Counted from the first letter of the stretch, positions 1 through 6,053 are shown. The stretch: DNA of 12,806 nucleotides from JASHVB01 sp035535035 (GCA_035535035.1 DATLQW010000231.1:1-12806); one strand, 5' to 3'. The notes: generated from the sequence alone by a model not told the origin. Numbers and translations: made by a program.

Positions 1-103
1 TGAGGTGATTGGCGATGAGCCTGAGAACACCGGTTGTCGATGCCAATATGCTGCGGTTGATCAAACAATGGCTCCAGGCGCCGGTCGAAACGGCCGGCAG
101 GGG

Positions 104-169
104 TTGGGCCGCAAGAGACGGACCAACGGGACGCGCATGGCAGGCTTGGGCCGCGAAGCGGACCAAGGG
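104..169 (+). repeat. Imperfect short direct repeat in the decayed part of the reverse transcriptase
   Basis: The segment TTGGGCCGCAAGAGACGGAC (from 104, continuing CAACGGG to 130) recurs in shortened form at 146-169, TTGGGCCGCGAAGCGGACCA followed by AGGG, with a period of about 42 bp. It coincides with the segment where the reverse transcriptase frame changes, so a sloppy duplication may have caused or accompanied the frameshift. Alignment is by eye and needs indels. Confidence 0.4.
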
Positions 170-318
170 CCATCAGCCGGATGGGCGTGCCGCAAGGCGG
201 CGTCATCAGTCCGTTGGTCGCGAGCCTCACCATGAACCGCTTCCTGAAACACTGGCGCCGGAGCGGCAAGGGGGAAGCCTGGGACGCGCATATCATCAAC
301 TATGCGGACGACTTCGTC

Positions 319-408
319 AGTCCGGCAGACGCCTTCCGGGACATCAGTCCGCTTCGCGGCCTGAGTCCGGCAGACGCCTTCCGGGACATCAGTCCGCTTC
401 GCGGCCTG
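319..408 (+). repeat. Perfect 2 x 45 bp tandem repeat inserted in the reverse transcriptase
   Basis: Two identical 45-bp units lie head to tail at 319-363 and 364-408. Each keeps the reading frame and adds 15 residues (SPADAFRDISPLRGL). Removing both restores an ordinary reverse transcriptase line, YADDFV directly followed by ILSRGYAAEV. Each unit contains a small hairpin (CCGC-TTC-GCGG), and part of it (GTCCGCTTCGCGG) occurs as its reverse complement at 151-163. The perfect identity of the copies suggests the duplication is recent. Confidence 0.9.
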
Positions 409-937
409 ATTCTCAGCCGGGGCTATGCGGCCGAGGTACTGGCGTGGACGGACCGGGTGATGACGCGTTTGGGACTGACCCTGAACCGGACGAAGACCCG
501 GCTGTGCGATGCACGGTCGGGGCGGTTCGACTTCCTGGGTTACAGCTTCGTCTCGCATTGCCACCGGCAGCAAGGCCGGTGGTTCATCGGGGCCAGCCCG
601 TCGAACAAGAGTGTGCAGCGTCTGAAGGACAAGGTGGGTGAGATCCTGGTACCGGGCAACAAGGGGCCATGGAAGGAAGTGGGCGGCACGCTGAACTGTT
701 TGTTACGGGGATGGTGCGGCTATTTCGGTCCCGGAACCCACTACGTCACGGACCGTGTGCTCGAAGCCCATTTGTATGACCGTGTGCGAAACTTCCTGGC
801 CCGGCGTCACAAGATGCCGCCGCGAAGCATCGGGCCGTTCAGCATGGAAGCGGTGTTCAGCGAGCTTGGTATGCCGAGGCTGCGACATCTGCGGCGCAAA
901 GACGCCATGTCGTGAGTATGTCGTGAAGTCTGTCGGA

Positions 938-970
938 AAGCCGAATGCGGGAAATCCGCACGTCCGGTTT
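938..970 (+). ncRNA. Group II intron domain V (catalytic hairpin)
   Basis: The 33-base segment begins AAGCCGAATGCGG and ends ACGTCCGGTTT. It folds as the usual domain V: a lower helix (AAGCCG with CGGTTT, one G-U pair), a two-base bulge region around C961-G962, and an upper helix TGCGG/CCGCA capped by a GAAA-type loop. The catalytic AGC triad is at 939-941. Length and spacing match bacterial introns, and no inactivating change is visible. Confidence 0.85.
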
Positions 971-1029
971 GATGAGCGGGGAGGGGAAACGGGTCGTGCA
1001 AGCGATACCGCGCCTCTCCTCGACTCTAC
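971..1029 (+). ncRNA. Group II intron domain VI with bulged branch-point adenosine
   Basis: A 10-bp helix pairs CGGGGAGGGG (977-986) with CCTCTCCTCG (1013-1022), with two G-U pairs. Below it, GAG (974-976) pairs with CTC (1024-1026). This leaves A1023 as a single unpaired base between the two helices, the expected branch point, seven bases from the predicted 3' end at C1029. The ending AC fits the AY rule for group II introns. Confidence 0.75.
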
Positions 1030-1176
1030 TGTTAAATGCTTGATCTTAAGAAACGCTGAACCCCGAGGACCAAACGGCACCCCCCCGACCCAACCGAGCG
1101 CCGGAGTCGATCTTGCGCGGGTGCCGACGGTGGCATCTATCCAGCGGGCAGCCTGCAGAATCAACGACGCAGGGCA

Positions 1177-1785
1177 CTACGCCGGCGCGGCCTCCCGATC
1201 GGCGGGTTCATCCCGCTCCTGTTCAGGGACGGCAAACGCATAGATTTCCGCCAGCGGGATATCGACGCCAATGCTCGCGAAGTGAAGCGTCGCGTCCCTG
1301 CCGCCGATCGCCTCGAAGTCCCAGGAACCGCCAGGCGTCAGGCGATAAACATGCAGGGCGTATTCGTCCTGGTACAGCTCGACGATCTCGCTGACTCCTT
1401 CGACAACCTGAAGGTCGAGCCGTTTCCGGTCCCGGGCTCGCCACTGCCGCATCTCCGATGGCGACACCACCTCGAACACAACCTTTGGGTGATCGCCACA
1501 GCGGATCATCGCATCGGGAATCCGCGCCGTATTGCGTTGCCGCCGCCGCGGCACGGCGCCACTGCCGACTTCCGGGCGGCATCCATCGCGGTTGCCACGC
1601 AGCCGAACGCCCAAGGCCGTGGCGAATCCGGACAAGATAGCACCATGGTCAGGGCTCGGCGCCGCGGGTGCGACAACCTCGCCATCCACCAGTTCATAGC
1701 GCCAGGCGTCGCCAAACTCGTGCTGGTCCGTGGCGAGGAATTTCTCTGCCGTCCAGAGCCACCGCAACTGCTCAGACGTGGCCAT
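1177..1785 (-). CDS. Uma2 family (DUF820) PD-(D/E)XK nuclease-like protein
   Basis: 202-residue protein with the Uma2/DUF820 layout: YELVDGEVV (30-38), PSPDHGAI with a conserved His (H47), a PD pair at 90-91 (RIPDAMI) and the FEVVSPSE segment with E105, which together form the PD...E core of this restriction-endonuclease-like fold. These are seen directly. The family is abundant in cyanobacteria and some alphaproteobacteria, and its cellular role is not established, so no reaction or target is claimed. ATG at 1785 is preceded by a strong GGAGGAAG ribosome-binding site (complement of 1790-1797). It starts 62 bp after the accC stop on the same strand and could be read through from that operon, though a functional link is not expected. 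The charged tail after about residue 188 is extra to the core. Confidence 0.85.
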   Translation of the reverse strand: MATSEQLRWLWTAEKFLATDQHEFGDAWRYELVDGEVVAPAAPSPDHGAILSGFATALGVRLRGNRDGCRPEVGSGAVPRRRQRNTARIPDAMIRCGDHPKVVFEVVSPSEMRQWRARDRKRLDLQVVEGVSEIVELYQDEYALHVYRLTPGGSWDFEAIGGRDATLHFASIGVDIPLAEIYAFAVPEQERDEPADREAAPA

Positions 1786-1847
1786 CGGTCTTCCTCCGCC
1801 GGCCGGACCCTACCCCAACCCGCATCGAGGCACCAGCACCGGCAGAC

Positions 1848-3185
1848 CTACCGCCCCACAAACTGCTCCAGCCAGTGGTTCGTGTAGTCGCCTGCCTGGA
1901 ACGCCGCATCATCGACGATCCGCTGGTGCAGCGGGATCGTCGTCTGGATGCCGACGATCGCGAACTCCTCCAGCGCGCGGCGCAGCCGGTTGATCGCATC
2001 GACACGCGTCGGTGCATGCACGATCAGCTTGGCCACCAAGCTGTCGTAATATGGCGGCACGACATACCCGGCGTACAATGCCGAATCGATGCGCACACCC
2101 AACCCGCCAGGCGCGTGAAACGCCGTCACGCGGCCCGGCGCCGGGGTAAAGCTGACTGGGTCTTCCGCATTGATGCGGCACTCGATCGCGTGGCCGGAAA
2201 ACCGGATATCCGCCTGGCCGTATCCGAGTTCAGCACCGGCGGCGATGCGGATCTGCTCTCGCACCAGATCGATCCCGCACACCATCTCGGTCACCGGGTG
2301 CTCCACCTGCAGCCGCGTATTCATCTCGATGAATGCGAAGCGTCCGTCCTGGTACAAGAACTCCAGCGTGCCGGCGTTGCGGTAGCCGAGCTTGCGCAGC
2401 GCCGCGGTTGCCGTCGCACCCAGCGCGTCGCGCGCTTCGGAGGTGATCGCCGGCGAGCCGGCTTCCTCCAGCAGTTTCTGGTGGCGGCGTTGCAGGCTGC
2501 AATCGCGCTCGCCGAAATGCACGACGTCGCCATGCGAGTCCGCCATTACCTGCAGCTCGATATGCCGCGGCCGGTCGAGGTACTTCTCCAGGTACACCGC
2601 ATCGTTGCCGAACGCACTGCGGGCTTCGGTGCGCGCGATGCGGAACGCATCTTCCAGCGACGCCGCATCCGGCGCCACCTTCATCCCGCGCCCGCCGCCG
2701 CCGGCGACTGCCTTCACCAGCACCGGATAGCCCAACTCGTCCGCCACCGCGCGCACGGTGGCAAGATCGTGCACCACGCCGTCCGACCCCGGCACCAGCG
2801 GCACGCCGAGCGAGGCCATCGCCGCCTTGGCCGCGACCTTGTCGCCCATCATGGCGATGTGTGCCGGCGAGGGGCCGATGAAAGTCAGCCCATGCGCCTC
2901 CACCATCTCGGCGAACCGGGCATTCTCCGCGAGGAATCCGTAGCCGGGATGGATCGCGTCCGCCCCGGTGATGCTGGCGGCCGACAGGATGGCCGGGATG
3001 TTGAGGTAGCTGTCCTTGGCCGGCGGCGGGCCGATGCACACGCTCTCCTCCGCCAGCCGGACATGCATCGCCTCGCCATCGGCGGTGGAGTGCACCGCGA
3101 CGGTCGGGATGCCCAGTTCGCGGCAGGTGCGCTGGATGCGAAGCGCGATCTCGCCGCGATTGGCGATGAGGATCTTCTGGAACAA
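1848..3185 (-). CDS. accC: Biotin carboxylase subunit of acetyl-CoA carboxylase
   Basis: ATP-grasp enzyme that carboxylates biotin on AccB with ATP and bicarbonate, the first half-reaction of acetyl-CoA carboxylase in cytosolic fatty-acid synthesis. At 445 residues it matches the usual size (about 449). Visible motifs are the N-terminal KILIANRGEIALRI, GYGFLAEN, K116 in MMGDKVAAK, K158 followed by the glycine-rich loop AGGGGRGMK (161-169), H208, ERDCSLQRRHQK, E275, and the active-site EMNTRLQVEHPVTE with E287, N289 and R291. All expected catalytic residues are present. The start that aligns with the family is a TTG at 3183-3185; no in-frame ATG lies just upstream and the ribosome-binding site is weak. 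It lies 13 bp after accB in an aroQ-accB-accC operon, so translation probably depends on upstream ribosomes (inference). Confidence 0.96.
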   Translation of the reverse strand: MFQKILIANRGEIALRIQRTCRELGIPTVAVHSTADGEAMHVRLAEESVCIGPPPAKDSYLNIPAILSAASITGADAIHPGYGFLAENARFAEMVEAHGLTFIGPSPAHIAMMGDKVAAKAAMASLGVPLVPGSDGVVHDLATVRAVADELGYPVLVKAVAGGGGRGMKVAPDAASLEDAFRIARTEARSAFGNDAVYLEKYLDRPRHIELQVMADSHGDVVHFGERDCSLQRRHQKLLEEAGSPAITSEARDALGATATAALRKLGYRNAGTLEFLYQDGRFAFIEMNTRLQVEHPVTEMVCGIDLVREQIRIAAGAELGYGQADIRFSGHAIECRINAEDPVSFTPAPGRVTAFHAPGGLGVRIDSALYAGYVVPPYYDSLVAKLIVHAPTRVDAINRLRRALEEFAIVGIQTTIPLHQRIVDDAAFQAGDYTNHWLEQFVGR

Positions 3186-3198
3186 GATGCAGGCGCGC

Positions 3199-3651
3199 TC
3201 AGGATTCCAGAATCATCAGCACTTCGCCGTACTCGACGGGTGCGCCATTGGCCACCAGCACGCGCGCCACGGTCCCGGCCTTCGGTGCCTTGATCTGGTT
3301 GAATGTCTTCATCGCCTCGATCAGCAGCAGCGTCTGACCGGCGTCAACGGCCTGACCAACGGCAACGAATGGCGGCGACCCTGGATCCGGCAGCAGATAC
3401 GCAACCCCGACCATCGGGCTGGCCACCGCACCCGGATGCGCGGCAAGTTCCGCTTCGGCCGTCGCCTGCGTCTGAGCGGCGACGGGGGCGTGCGGGATCA
3501 CGGCCGACACCGGCGCCACCGCCGGCCCGACCGCGCGCACCAAGCGGATCCGGCTGTCCTTTTCGGCGATCTCGATCTCCGACAGCCCGGTCTCGGTCAG
3601 CACCGCGGCGAGCATGCGGATCGCATCGGGATCGAACGGGATGCGGGTCAT
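3199..3651 (-). CDS. accB: Biotin carboxyl carrier protein of acetyl-CoA carboxylase
   Basis: 150-residue carrier protein. The C-terminal biotinyl domain (about 77-149) contains the biotinylation motif EAMK, with K115 the lysine modified by biotin ligase, and ends with the typical GEVLMILES. A flexible Ala/Pro-rich linker (about 41-72) joins it to an N-terminal segment with the family's IRMLAAVLTETGLSEIEI pattern. It shuttles carboxyl-biotin between AccC and the carboxyltransferase. The ATG at 3649-3651 overlaps the aroQ stop codon as ATGA, pointing to translational coupling. A much longer open frame extends upstream in the same phase, but it runs through aroQ in the wrong frame and has no carrier-protein similarity, so this ATG is preferred. 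Confidence 0.95.
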   Translation of the reverse strand: MTRIPFDPDAIRMLAAVLTETGLSEIEIAEKDSRIRLVRAVGPAVAPVSAVIPHAPVAAQTQATAEAELAAHPGAVASPMVGVAYLLPDPGSPPFVAVGQAVDAGQTLLLIEAMKTFNQIKAPKAGTVARVLVANGAPVEYGEVLMILES

Positions 3652-4124
3652 GCGCCGGCGCCTTCGCTGTCGGCTTGCAACAACTCGGCCATGGCTTGCA
3701 GCGCCAGCGCATAGCCGCGCACGCCCAGCCCGGCAATCACCCCGACCGCGACCTTCGACACGTAGGAGTGCTGGCGGAATTCCTCGCGCCGGTGGATGTT
3801 GGTCACGTGCACCTCGATCACCGGCAGTTCGCTGGCGAGCAGCGCGTCCATCAGCGCGATGGATGTGGTGGTGTAGCCAGCCGGATTGATGATGATGCCG
3901 TCGGCTCGGCCGCGGCATTCCTGCACCCAGGACACCAGTTCGCCCTCGCTGTTGGTCTGCCGGAAATCGATCGCCAGGCCCAATGCCTCCGCGCTTTCGG
4001 CGCAGAGCTGCTCGACGTCGTCCAGCGTGGCGCTGCCATAGAGATGCGGCTGGCGCAGCCCGAGCATGTTCATGTTCGGGCCGTTCAGCACGGCGATCAG
4101 CGGGGGCGAACCGGATTGGGACAT
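3648..4124 (-). CDS. aroQ: Type II 3-dehydroquinate dehydratase
   Basis: 158-residue cytosolic enzyme that dehydrates 3-dehydroquinate to 3-dehydroshikimate in the shikimate pathway. Family motifs are LNGPNMNMLG (13-22), R24 and the catalytic Y29 in RQPHLYG, FRQTNSEGELVSW (54-66), INPAGYTTTSIA (79-90), and EVHVTNIHRREEFRQHS (104-120) with catalytic H106 and R113. Size is normal. One oddity: where many family members read NPGAYTHTS, this one has YTTTS, so a usual His is Thr at residue 86. ATG at 4124 was chosen because similarity begins there; a GTG at 4142 would add six residues, and neither has a strong ribosome-binding site. It is the first gene of an aroQ-accB-accC operon, an arrangement known in many proteobacteria. 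Confidence 0.95.
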   Translation of the reverse strand: MSQSGSPPLIAVLNGPNMNMLGLRQPHLYGSATLDDVEQLCAESAEALGLAIDFRQTNSEGELVSWVQECRGRADGIIINPAGYTTTSIALMDALLASELPVIEVHVTNIHRREEFRQHSYVSKVAVGVIAGLGVRGYALALQAMAELLQADSEGAGA

Positions 4125-4323
4125 GGCCGGCTCGGGTAGCACAGGCGGGCGGCGGCGTCACCTGGGCGCTCTTGGGGGCGCACCGGGGGGTGCCGTGGAC
4201 GGTGCATAGGCTCACCTCGGCGTCCGCGGGGCGGCAGCAAACGCCGCGCACGGATGGCGCCAGCGCCGCCAATCTCGCGGAACCACTCAACGATTTGTGC
4301 TAATGCCGAGCCGGCGTCACCGT

Positions 4324-4392
4324 GGGTGCCCACAGGGCACGATACAACGTATCAACACGCCTGCCGCAGGCGAAGCGCGGCAAGAGGCACCC
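4324..4392 (+). promoter_or_regulatory. Candidate structured RNA leader with competing hairpins before an NCS2 permease remnant
   Basis: Three perfect hairpins, each with a three-base loop, follow one another: GTGCCC-ACA-GGGCAC (4326-4340), GATAC-AAC-GTATC (4341-4353) and CGCCTG-CCG-CAGGCG (4358-4372). A longer alternative also exists: GGGTGCC (4324-4330) pairs perfectly with GGCACCC (4386-4392) and excludes the first hairpin. TGCCGC (4362-4367) can pair with GCGGCA (4377-4382) and excludes the third. Mutually exclusive helices 28 bp ahead of a purine-permease start codon resemble a riboswitch. The proteobacterial xanthine class (NMT1) is known near such permeases, but I cannot match its consensus from memory. 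Chance palindromes or a REP-like cluster are alternatives. Confidence 0.45.
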
Positions 4393-4420
4393 GAGGCCGA
4401 CTCACCGCAGTGGAAGCCGC

Positions 4421-4654
4421 ATGAGCAAAAAGCCGCTCGCACTCCAGTATGGTCCCGACGACGCGCCGCCGGTGAGCGCGGTCCTGCTCGCCGCCACCCA
4501 GCAAGTGGGGTTGATGGCAATCACTCTTGTCGTCCCGCTTTTTCTCGCCCGAGACAGCGGAGCCTCGGCTAGCGCCACGGCCACGCTGATCAGCCCGTCG
4601 ATGATCCGCGCGACGGAGGATATCCTGCGCTTGGTAACCTGTTACGTGCTTTGA
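4421..4654 (+). pseudogene. Truncated NCS2-family nucleobase (xanthine/uracil-type) permease
   Basis: The 77-residue frame starts like NCS2 permeases: KPLALQYGPDDAPP (4-17), the family's conserved pre-membrane segment, then the first membrane helix (about 18-44, VSAVLLAATQQVGLMAITLVVPLFLA) and LISPSMI, where family members enter the second helix. Similarity stops at about residue 62 (near 4606) and the frame ends at TGA 4652-4654. Full-length members have roughly 450 residues and 14 membrane segments, so more than 85% is missing, and I see no trace of the rest downstream. ATG at 4421 has GGAAG at 4412-4416, rather close to it. The intact family imports purines or pyrimidines with protons or sodium; this stub cannot transport. 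It looks like a deletion remnant that keeps its upstream leader. Confidence 0.8.
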
Positions 4655-4684
4655 TCTGCCGGTTCAGTGCGCAGGAAGAGTGGC

Positions 4685-4903
4685 ATGTCGCCGGCTCCGA
4701 AGACTATCAGGCTTCTCGACGTGGTTGCGCTGACGGACGACGTGGCGGAGAAAAGTCTGGTTCGTGGTCAGGTAGGCACGATCGTTGAGCTATTGGCTCC
4801 TGATATTTTCGAAGTGGAGTTTGCCGACGATGCCGGCAGGACCTACGCGCAAGTGCCATTGCGCGCCGACCAGTTGCTCGTCCTTCACTACGAACCGGTG
4901 TAA
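4685..4903 (+). CDS. DUF4926 domain protein
   Basis: 72-residue protein with the DUF4926 pattern: IRLLDVVALTDDVAEK, VRGQVGTIVE, FEVEFADDAGRTYA and a C-terminal LRADQLLVLHYEPV. The small all-beta domain fills the whole protein, with no signal peptide or membrane segment. ATG at 4685 is chosen over an upstream in-frame GTG (4667) because AGGAAGAG (4673-4680) sits four bases before it and similarity begins soon after. The function is not established. From memory, DUF4926 genes often sit beside DUF6883 genes in toxin-antitoxin-like pairs; no such partner is seen here, so this may be an orphan. It follows the permease remnant by 30 bp. Confidence 0.8.
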   Translation: MSPAPKTIRLLDVVALTDDVAEKSLVRGQVGTIVELLAPDIFEVEFADDAGRTYAQVPLRADQLLVLHYEPV

Positions 4904-4904
4904 C

Positions 4905-4946
4905 GCAGGCGCCTGACCCACCCGGTCTCCGCTTTCGCGGGGACGA
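4905..4946. repeat. REP-like palindromic unit
   Basis: TCTCCGC-TTTC-GCGGGGA (4926-4943) is a 7-bp hairpin with a four-base loop, followed by CGACGG. On the minus strand it reads GTCGTCCCCGCGAAAGCGGA, closely resembling the CGTCATCCCCGCGAAAGCGG elements scattered between genes in many proteobacteria. A second palindrome, CAGGCGCCTG, sits at 4906-4915, just after the DUF4926 stop. It may help end transcription or be a mobile REP; the genome copy number is unknown. Confidence 0.5.
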
Positions 4947-5046
4947 CGGTAAGCGCGCGACCTTGGTCCTGCCCTCCGCGCTCGATCCGCGGCTCCTGAC
5001 CCCGCCTTCCTTGCCCCTTAGCCCCGCCGCGCTCATATTCAGCCTC

Positions 5047-5259
5047 ATGCAGACCGTCATCACCGTCTTGCTGAACGGCGAAACCCGTGCCCTGGACGGG
5101 CCCGTTTCGGTGTCCGGACTGCTCCTGACCCTCGGGCTCGAGGGCCGCAAAGTCGCCGTGGAACGCAACGAAGCCATCGTCCCACGCTCGCGCTACACGG
5201 AAACCTGGCTCACCAGCGGCGATTCGCTGGAAATCGTGCATTTTATCGGTGGAGGCTAA
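5047..5259 (+). CDS. thiS: Sulfur carrier protein ThiS
   Basis: 70-residue ubiquitin-like protein whose C-terminal glycine is thiocarboxylated and donates sulfur for the thiazole ring of thiamine. Visible features are the beta-grasp start ITVLLNGE, the central VAVERNEAIVPRS (family pattern AVAVNxxxVPR) and the terminal LEIVHFIGGG, ending in the glycines the chemistry needs. The length is normal. ATG at 5047 is preferred; an in-frame extension to 4963 has no family similarity. It lies two bases before thiG, forming thiS-thiG. No TPP riboswitch landmarks are visible in 4904-5046. Confidence 0.93.
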   Translation: MQTVITVLLNGETRALDGPVSVSGLLLTLGLEGRKVAVERNEAIVPRSRYTETWLTSGDSLEIVHFIGGG

Positions 5260-5261
5260 GA

Positions 5262-6053
5262 ATGGATGGAACGCTGCCGGTTGAGGATACCTGGACGGTC
5301 GCCGGCCGACGCTTCCGCTCGCGCCTGATCGTCGGCACCGGCAAGTACAAGGACCTGGAGGAGACCGCCGCCGCGATCGAGGCCAGCGGCGCCGAGATCG
5401 TCACCGTGGCGGTGCGGCGGGTCAACCTGTCGGACCCCAAGGCGCCGATGTTGCAGGACTACGTGGACCCCAAGAAATACACCTACCTGCCCAACACCGC
5501 CGGCTGCCACACCGCCAATGACGCGGTGCGCACGCTGCGCCTGGCGCGCGAGGCCGGCGGCTGGAACCTGGTGAAGCTGGAAGTGCTCGGCCCGCCGCCA
5601 TTGCTCTACCCCGACATGCGCGGCACCTTCGAGGCCGCCGAGGCGCTGATCAAGGACGGCTTCGAGGTGATGGTCTATTGCGCCGACGACCCGCTGGCGG
5701 CGAAGCGGCTGGAGGAGCTGGGCTGCGTCGCCATCATGCCTCTGGGTGCCCCGATCGGCTCCGGGCTGGGCATCCAGAACCCGGCCATGATCTGCATGAT
5801 GATGGAACACGTGACGGTGCCGTTCCTGGTGGATGCCGGGGTGGGGACGGCGTCGGACGCGGCCATCGCGCTGGAGCTGGGCTGCGACGCGGTGCTGCTG
5901 AACTCGGCGATCGCCAACGCGAAGGACCCGGTGCGGATGGCGCGGGCGATGAAGCTGGCGGTGAAGGCCGGGCGGCTGGCACACCTTGCCGGGCGAATGC
6001 CGCGGCGCATGGGGGCGGACCCGTCCAGCCCGCTGACCGGGCTGATCAGGTAG
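5262..6053 (+). CDS. thiG: Thiazole synthase ThiG
   Basis: 263-residue TIM-barrel enzyme that joins deoxyxylulose 5-phosphate, dehydroglycine and ThiS thiocarboxylate into thiazole phosphate. Motifs seen are SRLIVGTGKYKD (20-31), VAVRRVNL, NTAGCHTANDAVR (78-90), the Schiff-base lysine K105 in NLVKLEVLG, MPLGAPIGSGLGI, and the phosphate-binding VDAGVGTASDAA followed by LLNSAIANAKDP. The length is usual. The start at 5262 is supported by GGAGG at 5251-5255, made from the thiS glycine codons, so translation is coupled to thiS. The C-terminal GRMPRRMGADPSSPLTGLI is typical. No other thiamine genes are in the window, so the rest of the pathway must be encoded elsewhere. Confidence 0.96.
   Translation: MDGTLPVEDTWTVAGRRFRSRLIVGTGKYKDLEETAAAIEASGAEIVTVAVRRVNLSDPKAPMLQDYVDPKKYTYLPNTAGCHTANDAVRTLRLAREAGGWNLVKLEVLGPPPLLYPDMRGTFEAAEALIKDGFEVMVYCADDPLAAKRLEELGCVAIMPLGAPIGSGLGIQNPAMICMMMEHVTVPFLVDAGVGTASDAAIALELGCDAVLLNSAIANAKDPVRMARAMKLAVKAGRLAHLAGRMPRRMGADPSSPLTGLIR

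Larger units (their letters stand above)
15..915 (+). pseudogene. Group II intron reverse transcriptase/maturase, frameshifted and carrying a repeat insertion
   Basis: Retron/group II-type reverse transcriptase with maturase tail. The best frame from 181 shows GVPQGGVISPL (RT motif 4 region), the catalytic YADD at 301-312, then LGLTLNRTKT, FDFLGYSF (RT motif 7) and a maturase-like C-terminus with LRGWCGYFG near 700-726. Upstream similarity (VVDANMLRLIKQWLQAPVE, about 36-92) is in a different frame, so a frameshift lies between about 95 and 180. That frame also meets a TGA at 6-8, so the 5' side is disturbed again or joined to foreign sequence. Two 15-residue copies are inserted right after YADDFV (319-408); family members normally run straight on from YADDFV to ILSRG. 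The frame ends at TGA 913-915, just before ribozyme domain V, the usual domain IV placement. Annotated as broken; the 181-915 part alone lacks the RT N-terminus. Confidence 0.85.
1..1029 (+). mobile_element. Group II intron, 3' part (5' part lies outside the window)
   Basis: The stretch carries an intron-encoded reverse transcriptase/maturase frame followed, in the expected order, by domain V and domain VI of the ribozyme. The predicted 3' boundary is after C1029 (sequence ending CTCTAC), seven bases after a bulged A at 1023. The 5' ribozyme domains I-III and the start of the protein are not in the window, so copy length and insertion site cannot be given. The protein frame is damaged while the RNA core looks sound, so this copy probably cannot move alone but might be spliced or mobilised with help from another copy's maturase (inference). 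The exon after 1029 shows no recognisable gene up to 1176. Confidence 0.85.

Noticed and set aside
319..408. CRISPR-like direct repeats
   Set aside because: Only two units, directly abutting with no spacer, and in frame within a reverse transcriptase.
1668..3293. 541-residue open frame on the plus strand
   Set aside because: It lies antisense to accC, with Arg/His-rich shadow composition and no family motif.
4097..4207. 36-residue upstream frame on the minus strand with a good ribosome-binding site (complement of CTCACCTC at 4211-4218)
   Set aside because: It overlaps the aroQ start in another frame and its product is Arg/Pro-rich with no recognisable feature. A leader peptide cannot be excluded but is not supported.
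4904..5046. TPP riboswitch expected upstream of thiS
   Set aside because: No CTGAGA-type or other conserved thi-box core segments are visible on the plus strand.
5977..5990. Second sigma-54-like site (TGGCACACCTTGC)
   Set aside because: The spacing between TGGCAC and TTGC is three instead of five bases, and it lies inside thiG.
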